Notes: generated by a model not told the origin, from the sequence alone. 41,124 nt of DNA from Sulfurovum sp. (GCA_028696055.1 JAQVHV010000005.1:1-41124); one strand, 5' to 3'; shown: positions 1 through 9,095, counted from the stretch's first letter. A program made the numbers and translations.

Positions 1-185
1 GACGCCTTGAAAAGAGCCGTTACGGTATCTCCCTCTTTCAGAGACATCTCTTTTGCACTCTCTGAAGTGATCACTGAGCTCAGCTTGGCCCCTTTGGATG
101 TCAAAAGCGTGATTCTCTCATTGACCAAGCCGATGGTCATAGATGCGACGGTTGCCTTGATCTGATTTCTTGCACTGATTTTCAT
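1..185 (-). CDS. Molybdate-binding Mop/TOBE-domain protein, partial
   Basis: Only the first 61 or so residues are inside the window; the gene continues past the left edge. The protein starts MKISARNQIKATV and continues with a pattern of short beta strands (ITLLTSKGAKLSSVITSES, then KEGDTVTALFKA), which is the typical molbindin/TOBE fold that binds molybdate or tungstate oxyanions. A free-standing molbindin (about 68 residues) fits, because the N-terminus starts directly with the domain; a longer protein with two such domains cannot be excluded. The start is supported by GGGGA shortly before the ATG on the minus strand. Likely role: cytoplasmic molybdate storage or homeostasis for molybdoenzymes. 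The family call is good; the full length is unknown. Confidence 0.75.
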   Translation of the reverse strand, partial: MKISARNQIKATVASMTIGLVNERITLLTSKGAKLSSVITSESAKEMSLKEGDTVTALFKA

Positions 186-309
186 TTGTTCCCCTTATTT
201 TTAAGATAAAATTTTATTATGTACCTTGGGCTATAAAAATAGGCTTAATAGATCGTTTAACTTCTAGCAAAACAGCAAAAAACCTGCTGCCTCTTTATCC
301 TTTTGGCAA

Positions 310-2025
310 TCAGAACTCAATCCTCTCGATCCCTGTCGGCTGGCCGCTCTCAACACTTTGATGCACATTTTCCACCGGCTTGACATGGGCATCTCTCCCG
401 TAGATATAGCTCTGTTCGTCCACGATCACCTTGTAGGCCTTGTTCAGCTCCAGTGCCCTCTTCGCTGAGGGGTAGAGAAGCGTGGAGATATCCTCCCTGA
501 TCTTCGCTGCCTCTGCCTCCTTCAGCCTCCCTCTCTCATCAAAGAACTTCTCCAGCACCTCGTCATTGTCTCTGAACTCATCGCCTGCATGGTTGAGTGC
601 TAGATAGAGCCGGTACTCTCCCCTGCCATCCCGGGTAAGCGGTTCGGGGATGCCCTTGAGGCCGTTGCTGTCCCGGCTCCAGTGGTACCAGCCGTTCATC
701 TCCAGTTTCCTCGGGAAGACAAAAGTGCTGTCGACGATCGCCCCGATACCGCTGTGGCATCCGATACAGAACTGCGTCTCTTCGTAGTTCTGGGGTCTGA
801 GATCACCTTCTGCATCTTCGATAAATCCCTGGTAGACCCATCCCAGCCCGGTTCCGAGCCCCTCTTCGCTGTTGCCTATGATCCTCCTGAGCCTGTCTGG
901 AAACTGGTCTTTCTCTTTGATCTCCGCTGTAGCGGCATTCTGCATCTGGGCATAGCTGTTCCAGTGTGTCTTTTTCCCGTAGCGCAGCTCCTTCATTCTA
1001 GGCGCCATCCTGATGGTAGTGTTGTTCTCATCAATATCGATATATCTCACACTGTGGAGGAACTCTGTCCCTTTGGGATAGAGCCCCGGAGCGATCAGGT
1101 GTTCATTGAGTTGCAGCAGTGCATTGGCCCTGCCGACATACTGCATCGAAAAATCCCTGATCGTATTGGTCGTCGGGTCATAGGTCGGCTTGATCCAGTT
1201 GAACTTTACCATGTTTGCTCTCCCAAGTCTTCCGTCCTGGTCGAGATCCACGCCCAGTGCTGCTTCATCCACCTCATCGATCCCAATATCCTCTTCTTTG
1301 ATCAAAGACTCCATGATCGCCAGGTTCACCTTGTAGATCGTCAGGTTCTCCTCCCCGTTACGATCTTCCCTAAACTCCTTTGGCAGCCGTATCAGTACAT
1401 CATCCGTACTTCCGTTGGTCGGCCAGAATGTTCCCAGGAACGGATAGTAGGCAAAGGCCCTCCATCCCGTATAGTTCCCCTGGGGATCCCTGTCAAACCC
1501 CTCCTCATCAAAGGAGAAGTAACAGTCAGGCATATATCCGTCCCACTTGCCGTTTGCATTGACATCCCATGCTTTGGGCAGAGCCTTGAGCTTTTCAGCC
1601 AGGAGAAGATGCCCCTCTTTATCCCCGTAGTTGTCCTCCCTGACATACGCCAGTATCCGGCTGTCCGGGATCTCTGCTACGGCTTCGGTACGGTCCTTGA
1701 AGAGGTTGGTAAAACGGTTGATCCTCGTATATTCGCTGAAGTCATAGCGCTCCTGAAGATCGGCATCATTGATATAGTTTGGCACTTTGGAGTTGATATG
1801 GCAGGCAAAACAGGGGTTGTGCACCCCGCCCTTGCTATCCTCGGTCTTGGTATAGCATTGGCTGGTCACATAGGCTGCCTTGTTATTGAACGAATGCATT
1901 GCACTGAAATCTATCTCATAAGGAACGATTCTCTTTGCCTGCACTTGATCACTGCTATAACCAGAAACAACAAGTAGACTCAGAAAGAATCCTGCTCCAG
2001 AAAACTTCATCCTATACATCCTCAT
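310..2025 (-). CDS. Exported di-heme-motif (CxxCH) protein, paralogue of the upstream gene
   Basis: A protein of about 571 residues with two CxxCH heme-attachment motifs, CFACH near residue 72 and CIGCH near residue 420. The N-terminus has a hydrophobic signal segment (about residues 10-24) with no lipobox cysteine, so a periplasmic location is expected. A DLDQDGRLG segment resembles a calcium-binding loop. The second heme region (GWVYQGFIEDAEGDL, then CIGCHSG and FVFPRK) matches the equivalent stretch of the protein encoded at 2231-4222 (GWWMSAFIEDSNGSL, CVGCHSS, WSFSRK), so the two are diverged paralogues. I do not recognise a named family. Electron transfer or redox catalysis is inferred from the heme motifs alone. 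Three closely spaced ATGs (2025, 2019, 2010) are possible starts; the first has AAAGGG before it. A TACAAT at 2177-2182 on the minus strand could give it its own promoter. Confidence 0.7.
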   Translation of the reverse strand: MRMYRMKFSGAGFFLSLLVVSGYSSDQVQAKRIVPYEIDFSAMHSFNNKAAYVTSQCYTKTEDSKGGVHNPCFACHINSKVPNYINDADLQERYDFSEYTRINRFTNLFKDRTEAVAEIPDSRILAYVREDNYGDKEGHLLLAEKLKALPKAWDVNANGKWDGYMPDCYFSFDEEGFDRDPQGNYTGWRAFAYYPFLGTFWPTNGSTDDVLIRLPKEFREDRNGEENLTIYKVNLAIMESLIKEEDIGIDEVDEAALGVDLDQDGRLGRANMVKFNWIKPTYDPTTNTIRDFSMQYVGRANALLQLNEHLIAPGLYPKGTEFLHSVRYIDIDENNTTIRMAPRMKELRYGKKTHWNSYAQMQNAATAEIKEKDQFPDRLRRIIGNSEEGLGTGLGWVYQGFIEDAEGDLRPQNYEETQFCIGCHSGIGAIVDSTFVFPRKLEMNGWYHWSRDSNGLKGIPEPLTRDGRGEYRLYLALNHAGDEFRDNDEVLEKFFDERGRLKEAEAAKIREDISTLLYPSAKRALELNKAYKVIVDEQSYIYGRDAHVKPVENVHQSVESGQPTGIERIEF

Positions 2026-2230
2026 AGCCCTTTCAGAGAAAGACAAAACCCTTCATTTGATCAGTTACTTTATTTCCTTAACCCTACGACCACGCCGGCA
2101 CTTGACTGATCGTCATTTGGAGGCAGCTTATTAAGCTACTGATGAAAACAGTCATATCTCCGTATCTGTTGACACTATTGTACCAGAAAGGCCAGCGTCT
2201 CTTTGCTGAAAGAGGGATAAGACAAAAAGA

Positions 2231-4222
2231 CTATTTTACTTCAAACTCCAACGGGTACTTGAAGATCGGCAAATATTCGGAGTCGTAGTTGTCACCCTCT
2301 TCATCTATCAGCGTCTCTGTTTTTCCCACATGCCAAAGAATCGTCTCTTCGGTATGGTATGGTCTATCGGTAATGGTTTCGCCAAACTCATAAGGGGTTC
2401 CGTCTATATGAGTGAAGCTTGTGTTGGCATCACGGTAGTATTTGTACGTAAAGAGTGTTTCACCAAAATAGTCCTTGCCTTTTGTGTAACGTTGTGTGGC
2501 TACGACTTTTCTATACCTTTTTGCACCGGCGAGTGACTCTTCCAGTGTTGGGTAAAGAAGTGGTGCCTGGATGTACTCCTCATCGGTGAGATACTCTTTT
2601 TTAGCTGTAAACTCTCTCATGAGTTTGAGTCGCAACGATTGGGTCGCTTTCAGTTGTTCTACGCTCTCAAACGTTAAAGCGGGGAAGTCGTCGCTATAGC
2701 CATTGGCTTTTGTGATAAGAGTTTTAAGATACGCCTCCATAGATTTTGGCATATCCCCGTAGAGCGATGCACCCACAACATGATTTAAGAACTTTCTATA
2801 CTCGCCCATATCTGCATCACGGTTGATCGGATCACCTCGATGTGCCTCCCCCGATGTTTCGTTACTTTTGGCATATGGATTTTTTTTGTATCCCAGATAG
2901 TCCATCTCTCTCCAGCCAAGATCCCCTGTAAACTTTCTTGAAAACGACCAGACAGTATCAATCGTATTGCCCGTTCCTGAAGTAAACTGTGCCGGCTCAA
3001 AACTGTATTTTGAACTGTGACACCCCACGCACTGCATAAGTTCTTCAGGCGTTTGTCCCCGAAGTGAACCATTTGAATCTTCTATAAACGCACTCATCCA
3101 CCATCCGGCACCGTTGTCTATCCAGCTCTCTTTTTCATTATAGTAGAGTGGCGCATTTTCCTCTTTGATGACTGGTTCATCTGGGTAGTACATTTTCCAC
3201 TTCACCATATAGCGAATCTCTTTGACATGAGAAGCTCTGGTACCTGGAAATTTTGAAGTTGTTCCATCTGCATCCACATCGACATAGTGGAGAGGGTGGG
3301 CAAACTCAGTTTTGAGCGGGAAGAGTCCTCTATGGAGCGGCTCATCTGAGGCACCGCCCACATAATGTGTAGTACCATTTTCGATTCTGTCTTGAATTGC
3401 CTGCTCCAAGAGTTCAAGGTTTTGCTTATAGATATCCAGGCTATACGAACCGTTTGCATCTTGCATAAACTTTGCATCAAGCCGCACATAGATACCGCTT
3501 ACACTCCCTGTATGCGGCATGAAGATTCCATAAGGCATAAAGTTTACGGTACGCCACCCGGTATTCAGCCCTTTTGCATCGCTGAAGAGTGCCTCGCCGC
3601 TATTTTGTGTTCGTACAAAACCATCATCATCAGCGGGCAATGCAGCAGGATTAAGAGCGGGGAACAGCCTGAACGCATCCTCAGCTATACCACTGTTGCT
3701 CACTTTGGCATCACCTCTTTTTTTATTGTACGCTGCTTGCCAGTTATCACTTTTGATGTAATGTTGCATATCCCAGCTATCGGCATCAATGTTTAAAGCT
3801 GTAAACGCTTCATCGAGTTTGTGTGGTGTTATCGTGTTCTCCCATAGGTTAATGTTCGGATTGACGCTAAATCTATCGGCAGGACCGAAAGCGTATTCAA
3901 GCTGCAGATTGCCGATGTAGTCATCAAAGCCGGCTTGCGCAAGCGTGCTTCCAAGCCTCTGTTTCGCCGCGGCATTTGAGTGGCAGAAGAGACACGCATT
4001 TTGCGTCCCGAATGAGGTCTCTATGTAGCACTGTGCAGGGATGTTTGCATAAGGGTTGGTAAAAGATGTCCGAGCCCTGAACTCTCCCTGCATGGGAGCG
4101 GTTGTCGTTTCTTTGGTCTCCTGAGACTCATTTGAGCGAGAGATACTCTCTGGGTTGCAACCTATCAAGGCAAATACACTTACAAAAAGTAAAATAATGA
4201 GATAAAGAGATGGTTGTTTCAT
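2231..4222 (-). CDS. Lipoprotein with two CxxCH heme motifs
   Basis: A protein of 663 residues. The N-terminus MKQPSLYLIILLFVSVFALIG is followed by Cys22, a classical lipobox, so it should be a membrane-anchored periplasmic lipoprotein. CLFCH lies at about residues 77-81 and CVGCH at about 398-402; both fit covalent heme c attachment. It shares several conserved blocks with the downstream protein (GWRTVNFMPYGIFMP; HYVDVDADGT; MSAFIEDSNGSLRGQ). The start at 4222 is chosen because AGGA precedes the ATG by about 9 nt and because it begins directly at the signal peptide; the open frame extends 20 codons further without support. The gene lies 74 bp behind the PhoX-like gene in the same direction and may be cotranscribed. 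Function is unknown beyond likely electron transfer. Confidence 0.75.
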   Translation of the reverse strand: MKQPSLYLIILLFVSVFALIGCNPESISRSNESQETKETTTAPMQGEFRARTSFTNPYANIPAQCYIETSFGTQNACLFCHSNAAAKQRLGSTLAQAGFDDYIGNLQLEYAFGPADRFSVNPNINLWENTITPHKLDEAFTALNIDADSWDMQHYIKSDNWQAAYNKKRGDAKVSNSGIAEDAFRLFPALNPAALPADDDGFVRTQNSGEALFSDAKGLNTGWRTVNFMPYGIFMPHTGSVSGIYVRLDAKFMQDANGSYSLDIYKQNLELLEQAIQDRIENGTTHYVGGASDEPLHRGLFPLKTEFAHPLHYVDVDADGTTSKFPGTRASHVKEIRYMVKWKMYYPDEPVIKEENAPLYYNEKESWIDNGAGWWMSAFIEDSNGSLRGQTPEELMQCVGCHSSKYSFEPAQFTSGTGNTIDTVWSFSRKFTGDLGWREMDYLGYKKNPYAKSNETSGEAHRGDPINRDADMGEYRKFLNHVVGASLYGDMPKSMEAYLKTLITKANGYSDDFPALTFESVEQLKATQSLRLKLMREFTAKKEYLTDEEYIQAPLLYPTLEESLAGAKRYRKVVATQRYTKGKDYFGETLFTYKYYRDANTSFTHIDGTPYEFGETITDRPYHTEETILWHVGKTETLIDEEGDNYDSEYLPIFKYPLEFEVK

Positions 4223-4296
4223 AGATTTTTTCCTGGTTTTAGTTTTTGTAGATGGATTGCCATTGTGTAAGACAAGAGGCAAAAGCCTCTTGAGGG

Positions 4297-6174
4297 TTAT
4301 TTCAGACCTGGCATTCCGCCGATGTAACCGAAGTTCCCGCTGAATTTATCAATTTTAGTAGCCAAAGCATCTTTGAGCTCTTGTGGCGTTGTTTTTGTAA
4401 AGTCCGCATGGTGTTGTGAATTACTCATGATATATGCATGACCATTTGCATTGTCAACTACCTGAAGCCCTGTACACTCAGCACCGGCAGGAACAGAGAG
4501 AATACGAGAGAGTTTTTGTGTATCTATATTGTACGCCCATACAAAGTTGTTTGTATGTGTACCGCTATCCTCGCCCACAAAGAGTGTACGCATTTTGTCA
4601 GAGAAAGCAATGTTGTCTGTGTTCGCAATTTTGTTTGGATTACATGTGTTTCCGAGTGCATCTGTAGCGATCTCTTCACCCACTAAGCCTTGCGGAGCCA
4701 TAAGGCTTACACCAACATACTCAGAGTTGATAGGATTGCCCTCTGTATCTTTTTGCCCACCTGCCAAAGTGATCTCATAGGTTGCACCACAGTTGTTTTT
4801 CGCTACGCGGATATGATCTACAGGGAAAGAATCATTTTTGAGCATCCCTTTGTCTTGGTAAGAGATCGCCATATACGCTTTTTTGTCTTTCTCATTGATA
4901 GCCATCCCCTCCATTTTATTCCACTCAGTTGTAGCACCCTTCATAGCTGCCAGACGGCGTGGCTCCAGAAATGCTGCTACTCTCTCTTTCCCCTCTTTAA
5001 GTTTTAGGTATTCTACACCTGAATGCCCCGCTTTGATCGCTGTATATCCTACAGTACTCGCACCAGCTGCCACCTGCTCAGGTGTTAGATACTCAAAAAT
5101 ATCTGCAAACGTATGTGTATCTGTCCACCCTTTTACTTCGCTCTCTGCAGCGTGGCCTAGTCTGATCCACTCCATAGTTCCCTGAGCTGTAGCGCTGCCG
5201 TCTGCATTTGTTTGGTGAAATTTTTGTGCATAGAGTGTCCCTGCTGAGAGATCGTTTGCTTTATCCGCTACAAACATAAGCAAGAATACGTTCGTGCCAT
5301 CATCTCCGTAAAGTGCAGTTTTACCATCGCCAAATACCTTAGCCATCTCCCAGGTACCTTTTCCCATTGCATAACGCTTATGAAGGTCGTATGTTCCATC
5401 TTTTTTCACTACAACCTCCTGGGTAAATCCATAAGAGTACGGGTTGGCGTCTTTTGAGTTATCCCAGTAAAGTTCAGTCATTGCTTTGACACCTGCAGCT
5501 GTTGTAGCAGCAGCACCACCACTTGCTTCAGTAAAGTAAAGATCGTAATCCTCTTCTCCGCCTAAGTGCGTATTCCAAGGTGTTTGTGAAGCAAAACAAA
5601 AGATCCATCCGCCCTCTACACTTGAGTGATCGATCGGTTTTTGATCTGCTGCTATGAGTTTTCCATTCGCATCTTGCTCAATCTCTGTAAGGATCATATT
5701 CATAGGTGCTCTTGAGTACCAGCCCTCTTGCTTATTTGCACTTACGCCATTAGAGAGGATCCAGTCATACTCCAGGTGAGAAACCATAAAGAGTTTTCCA
5801 TCTATATTAAGCAGTGAGTTCGCATCCGGTGTCTCTGCGATGAGCGGTTCTCCCAGGGGATCCATGAGCGGTTCCATTTTATGATTGTAGAGTTGACCAG
5901 CAGGATGCGGGTTAGTGCCGACTTTTGTTTTTACATCAAAGAGTACGTTGTATGTTAGGGGGTACTCTGTGAATTCATCATCACTTGTATAGACACGGAC
6001 CTTTGCATCAGAGTACGCTTTTGCCATATCTTCTTCTGTCTGAGGTGCAGCCATACCGATAAACTCCACTTTTTTCGCCTCTACGCCTGGGGCCTCTTCT
6101 ACATCATCGCTGCTGCAACCGCTCAAAGTACCGACCAATACCGCAGATGCAGCTATGCTTATCCATTTGTTCAC
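4297..6174 (-). CDS. PhoX-like (DUF839) phosphatase lipoprotein
   Basis: A protein of 625 residues. The signal peptide ends in GTLSGC (Cys20), a lipobox, so this is predicted to be a periplasmic lipoprotein. The body has the hallmarks of the PhoX/DUF839 family: WNTHLGGEEDYD (about 200-211), a segment with MEGMAINEKDKKAYMAIS, and near the C-terminus NIAFSDKMRTLFVGEDSGTH followed by VWAYNIDTQKLSRI. PhoX proteins are calcium/iron-dependent phosphomonoesterases built as beta-propellers; many have Tat signals, so a lipoprotein version is a variation. The start is GTG, chosen because AGGAG lies 6 nt upstream. Three 11-bp-spaced repeats upstream (6225-6254) look like a phosphate-starvation operator. 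Family assignment is good; substrate and activity are inferred. Confidence 0.8.
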   Translation of the reverse strand: MNKWISIAASAVLVGTLSGCSSDDVEEAPGVEAKKVEFIGMAAPQTEEDMAKAYSDAKVRVYTSDDEFTEYPLTYNVLFDVKTKVGTNPHPAGQLYNHKMEPLMDPLGEPLIAETPDANSLLNIDGKLFMVSHLEYDWILSNGVSANKQEGWYSRAPMNMILTEIEQDANGKLIAADQKPIDHSSVEGGWIFCFASQTPWNTHLGGEEDYDLYFTEASGGAAATTAAGVKAMTELYWDNSKDANPYSYGFTQEVVVKKDGTYDLHKRYAMGKGTWEMAKVFGDGKTALYGDDGTNVFLLMFVADKANDLSAGTLYAQKFHQTNADGSATAQGTMEWIRLGHAAESEVKGWTDTHTFADIFEYLTPEQVAAGASTVGYTAIKAGHSGVEYLKLKEGKERVAAFLEPRRLAAMKGATTEWNKMEGMAINEKDKKAYMAISYQDKGMLKNDSFPVDHIRVAKNNCGATYEITLAGGQKDTEGNPINSEYVGVSLMAPQGLVGEEIATDALGNTCNPNKIANTDNIAFSDKMRTLFVGEDSGTHTNNFVWAYNIDTQKLSRILSVPAGAECTGLQVVDNANGHAYIMSNSQHHADFTKTTPQELKDALATKIDKFSGNFGYIGGMPGLK

Positions 6175-6193
6175 AATGTTCTCCTGTGTTTTA

Positions 6194-6199
6194 ATTTTA
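6194..6199 (-). promoter_or_regulatory. Putative -10 box of the PhoX-like gene
   Basis: On the minus strand the sequence CATAAAAT lies 20-27 nt before the GTG start, between the 11-bp repeats and the AGGAG ribosome-binding site. No good -35 box is visible, as expected for an activator-dependent promoter. This is inference from spacing. Confidence 0.4.
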
Positions 6200-6224
6200 T
6201 GACGGGCGAATGGTAAAACACACC

Positions 6225-6254
6225 GGTAACAAAGCGGTCACTTTTGGGTAACAA
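6225..6254 (-). promoter_or_regulatory. Pho-box-like direct repeats (11-bp period) upstream of the PhoX-like gene
   Basis: On the plus strand GGTAACAA (6225-6232), GGTCACTT (6236-6243) and GGTAACAA (6247-6254) are separated by exactly 3 nt each, giving an 11-bp period. On the coding (minus) strand these read TTGTTACC, AAGTGACC, TTGTTACC. A weaker fourth element, GGTAAAAC, sits at 6212-6219, 13 bp nearer the gene. PhoB/PhoP-type regulators bind direct repeats with 11-bp periodicity, and the downstream gene encodes a phosphatase family induced by phosphate starvation. The repeats are seen directly; the regulator is inferred. Confidence 0.6.
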
Positions 6255-6387
6255 TTCTGTATCTATTTCTCATTACAAAAACTTCATTCAACCCATAGAT
6301 TAAACTTATTATTTTTATCTCTGTTAAAGAAACATTGTCTTATTATAGAAACAGGTAAATACCTGAAATCAATCAAAAGGACAGAAG

Positions 6388-6567
6388 ATGTTGGACAAGA
6401 AAAAAGCGAAAAAATATATCAAAAAACAAGTACAGAAGCAGATGGACAGTATGCTGAAAAAAGAGCTCAAACAAGAGATCAAGAAGAACTTGAGACACTA
6501 CAAAGAGGAAGAGAAAGTTTCAAAAGGGAAAAAAACCAAGAAAGCGGGCAAACAAGAGGAGCAATAA
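6388..6567 (+). CDS. Small lysine-rich protein (59 residues)
   Basis: ATG at 6388 is preceded by AAGGA at a 6-nt spacing, and the frame runs 59 codons to TAA. The product (starting MLDKKKAKKYIKKQ) is very rich in lysine, glutamate and glutamine and has no hydrophobic segment, so it should be a highly charged cytoplasmic, probably helical protein. The charged C-terminus (KKTKKAGKQEEQ) looks disordered. It might bind nucleic acid or ribosomes, but nothing in the sequence proves it. It ends 10 bp before the convergent ppsA stop codon. A small inverted repeat (CAGGT, 4 nt, ACCTG) lies just upstream at about 6353-6366 and could be an operator. Confidence 0.65.
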   Translation: MLDKKKAKKYIKKQVQKQMDSMLKKELKQEIKKNLRHYKEEEKVSKGKKTKKAGKQEEQ

Positions 6568-6577
6568 ACCGCAGAGG

Positions 6578-8977
6578 CTATTCCCTCTGCTGCATCTCCA
6601 GCTTACCCACATGCTCAATCGTCTGGAGCACCGTGTCGGGGTTGAGGCTGATGGAGTCTATCCCCATCTTCACCAATGCTTCGGCGACCTCGGGATAGTC
6701 TGAAGGTGCCTGTCCGCAGATACCGCTGTGTTTGCCGTTGCGCTTGGCTCCCTCGATCGCCATCTCGATCAGTTTCATCACCCCGCTGTCACGTTCGTCA
6801 TAGTCAAACGCCACGATATCACTGTCCCGGTCCACTCCCAGCGTCAGCTGCGTCAGGTCATTGCTCCCGATACTGAAGCCGTCGAAATACTCACTGAAGG
6901 CATCAATACTGATCACATTGCTTGGCAGCTCACACATCATATAGACCTTCAGTCCGTTCTCACCCCTTCTGAGGCCGTACTTCTCCATCGTCTCCAGCAC
7001 CTGCCTGGCTTCCGCTACTCTTCTGCAAAACGGGATCATCAGGACCACATTCTCAAACCCCATCTCTTCGCGCACCCGTTTCATCGCGGCACACTCCATC
7101 GCAAACCCCTCTTCATAGTCGGGATGGCTGTAACGGGAGGCACCGCGGAATCCGATCATCGGGTTCTCTTCATCCGGTTCAAAGAAGGCTCCCCCTATGA
7201 GGGATGCGTACTCGTTGGACTTGAAGTCGCTCATCCGCACGATGCAGGGCTTGGGATAGACCGAGGAAGCGATGGTCGCCACCCCCTCAGAGAGGGCTTT
7301 GACAAAGAACGTCCGGTTATCCTCATGATCTATCGTCAACGACACAAGTTCACGCTGCGTCTTCTCATCGGTCTTTTCCGGATAGAGCAGCGCCATCGGG
7401 TGCGCCTTGATCGAAGTGTTGATGATAAACTCCATTCTTGCCAGCCCTATCCCCTCTACCGGGAGGGAAGCCAGGCTGAATGCCATATCGGGATTTCCGA
7501 GGTTCATCATGATCTCTGTTCTGGTTTTTGGCAGTTCTCTGAGATCTGTCTCGATCACCTCGTAGTGAAGCAGCCCTTCATAGACCTTTCCCTTTTCTCC
7601 TTCGACACAGCTGACGGTCACCTCCTCGCCGTCTTTGAGACGTTCAAAAGCCTCCTGTGCACCTACGACCGCAGGGATACCCAGCTCACGCGATACGATC
7701 GCAGCATGACAGGTACGCCCCCCAGATTCGGTAATGATCGCAGCTGCCATCTTCATCACCGGTTCCCAGTCGGGGCTGGTGGTTTTCGCCACAAGGACAT
7801 CTCCCTCCCTGAAGCTTTCCAGTGCGCTCAGGTCATCCATTTTACGCACCCGCCCGCTTCCGATCTTCTTGCCGACCGCCTGTCCTTCCAGCAGTACTTT
7901 TGAAGCTTCTTCAAGTTTGTAGGTCTCCAGGATATGCCCCTGGTTTTTTGAGTGTACCGTCTCGGGACGCGCCTGCACCATATAGAGTTTCCCGTCAATC
8001 CCGTCTTTTGCCCACTCCATATCCATCGGCCGTTTGACGCCCGCCTGCCTCGTGTAGTGCTTCTCTACCTTGATCGCATACTCGGCCAGTTCAATCACCT
8101 CCTCATCGGTGATACAAAAACGGCGTTGATCTTCAGGGCTTGTCTCTTCGTTGCGGACCATTTCTTTGGAGCTGGCTTCATCAAAGACCATACGAAGCAC
8201 TTTCGTTCCTCTCTGCCGTTTGAGTACGGCCCGATGACCTTTCTCAAAGGTGGGCTTATGTACGTAGAAGCTGTCTGGCTCGATACTCCCCTGCACGATA
8301 TTTTCCCCCAGGCCGTACCCGGCATTGATGAAGACCACATCCTCAAACCCGCTTACAGGGTCGATAGAGAACATCACGCCGCTCTCGCCTATGTCGCTTC
8401 GTACCATCTTCATCACCACGACACTCAAATGGACCTTCAGATAGTCAAAACCGTGCATATACTTGTAGTGGATGGAACGGTCGGTAAAGTTGGAAGCCAG
8501 GCACTTTTTATAGCTATCGATCAGCTCTTCATAGCTACGGATATTCAGAAAGGTTTCATTCTGTCCCGCAAAGGAGGCAGTCGGAGAGTCTTCCGCAGTT
8601 GCAGAGCTTCGTACTGCGAAACTCACCTCATCGCCATACTCGGCCTTGAGTGCATCATACCCTTCCCTGATCTCCTGTTCTATCGTTTCGGGAAGCTTGC
8701 AGCTGTAGACGATCTCCCTGCACTTTCTGCCTTTCTTTTGCAGAGAAAGGACATCCTCGGGATCCAGGTCGCTCAGTTCGGCTTCAAGCAGCTGCCAGGC
8801 ATCGTTAGCAGTAAGTATCTCATCATACGCTTCAGCGGTGACGGCAAACCCGTTTGGGACAAGTATCCCCTCCGCTGTAAGGTGACGGTACATCTCTCCC
8901 AACGAGGCATTCTTTCCTCCGACAAGCTCCACATCGTCCATCCCCAGTTCTTCAAACCACTTGATATATCCTGACAT
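6578..8977 (-). CDS. ppsA: Phosphoenolpyruvate synthase (pyruvate, water dikinase)
   Basis: A protein of 799 residues, the usual length. It makes PEP from pyruvate and ATP, giving AMP and phosphate; in autotrophs this feeds gluconeogenesis. The N-terminal ATP-grasp nucleotide-binding domain (LVGGKNASLGEMY at 19-31; SFAVRSSATAEDSPTASFAGQ) is followed by the swivelling phosphohistidine domain with GGRTCHAAIVSRELG and His424, then the PEP/pyruvate-binding barrel (IGLARMEF, MIGFRGASRY, MMCELPSN, SIGSNDLTQLTLGVDRD, and the C-terminal GICGQAPSDYPE with the catalytic Cys). The start has AAAGGA upstream. The gene is divergent from the RNase gene at 9096, and a minus-strand TACAAT at 9002-9007 is a plausible -10. 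Confidence 0.97.
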   Translation of the reverse strand: MSGYIKWFEELGMDDVELVGGKNASLGEMYRHLTAEGILVPNGFAVTAEAYDEILTANDAWQLLEAELSDLDPEDVLSLQKKGRKCREIVYSCKLPETIEQEIREGYDALKAEYGDEVSFAVRSSATAEDSPTASFAGQNETFLNIRSYEELIDSYKKCLASNFTDRSIHYKYMHGFDYLKVHLSVVVMKMVRSDIGESGVMFSIDPVSGFEDVVFINAGYGLGENIVQGSIEPDSFYVHKPTFEKGHRAVLKRQRGTKVLRMVFDEASSKEMVRNEETSPEDQRRFCITDEEVIELAEYAIKVEKHYTRQAGVKRPMDMEWAKDGIDGKLYMVQARPETVHSKNQGHILETYKLEEASKVLLEGQAVGKKIGSGRVRKMDDLSALESFREGDVLVAKTTSPDWEPVMKMAAAIITESGGRTCHAAIVSRELGIPAVVGAQEAFERLKDGEEVTVSCVEGEKGKVYEGLLHYEVIETDLRELPKTRTEIMMNLGNPDMAFSLASLPVEGIGLARMEFIINTSIKAHPMALLYPEKTDEKTQRELVSLTIDHEDNRTFFVKALSEGVATIASSVYPKPCIVRMSDFKSNEYASLIGGAFFEPDEENPMIGFRGASRYSHPDYEEGFAMECAAMKRVREEMGFENVVLMIPFCRRVAEARQVLETMEKYGLRRGENGLKVYMMCELPSNVISIDAFSEYFDGFSIGSNDLTQLTLGVDRDSDIVAFDYDERDSGVMKLIEMAIEGAKRNGKHSGICGQAPSDYPEVAEALVKMGIDSISLNPDTVLQTIEHVGKLEMQQRE

Positions 8978-9037
8978 AACGAATCCTTTCAGCTTTTAAC
9001 TATTGTACAGATAAAAAAGTTAAAAAACAAATCTTCT

Positions 9038-9067
9038 TTGACATCCACGCTTAAATTGGGCTAAAAT
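9038..9067 (+). promoter_or_regulatory. Sigma-70-type promoter of the beta-CASP RNase gene
   Basis: TTGACA (9038-9043) and TAAAAT (9062-9067) are separated by 18 bp, the closest match to a canonical -35/-10 pair in the window. An AAGGAG (9085-9090) and the ATG at 9096 follow. The divergent ppsA promoter shares this gap. Confidence 0.6.
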
Positions 9068-9095
9068 AGGTGAAGACTAAGAATAAGGAGTTCTC

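Noticed and set aside
682-1977. Long plus-strand open frame (431 codons) opposite the di-heme gene
   Set aside because: It is antisense to a gene with clear CxxCH motifs and a homologue next door; the antisense product has no recognisable content or ribosome-binding site.
6728-8974. Two long plus-strand frames opposite ppsA
   Set aside because: They are mirror frames of a strongly conserved enzyme gene with no own signals.
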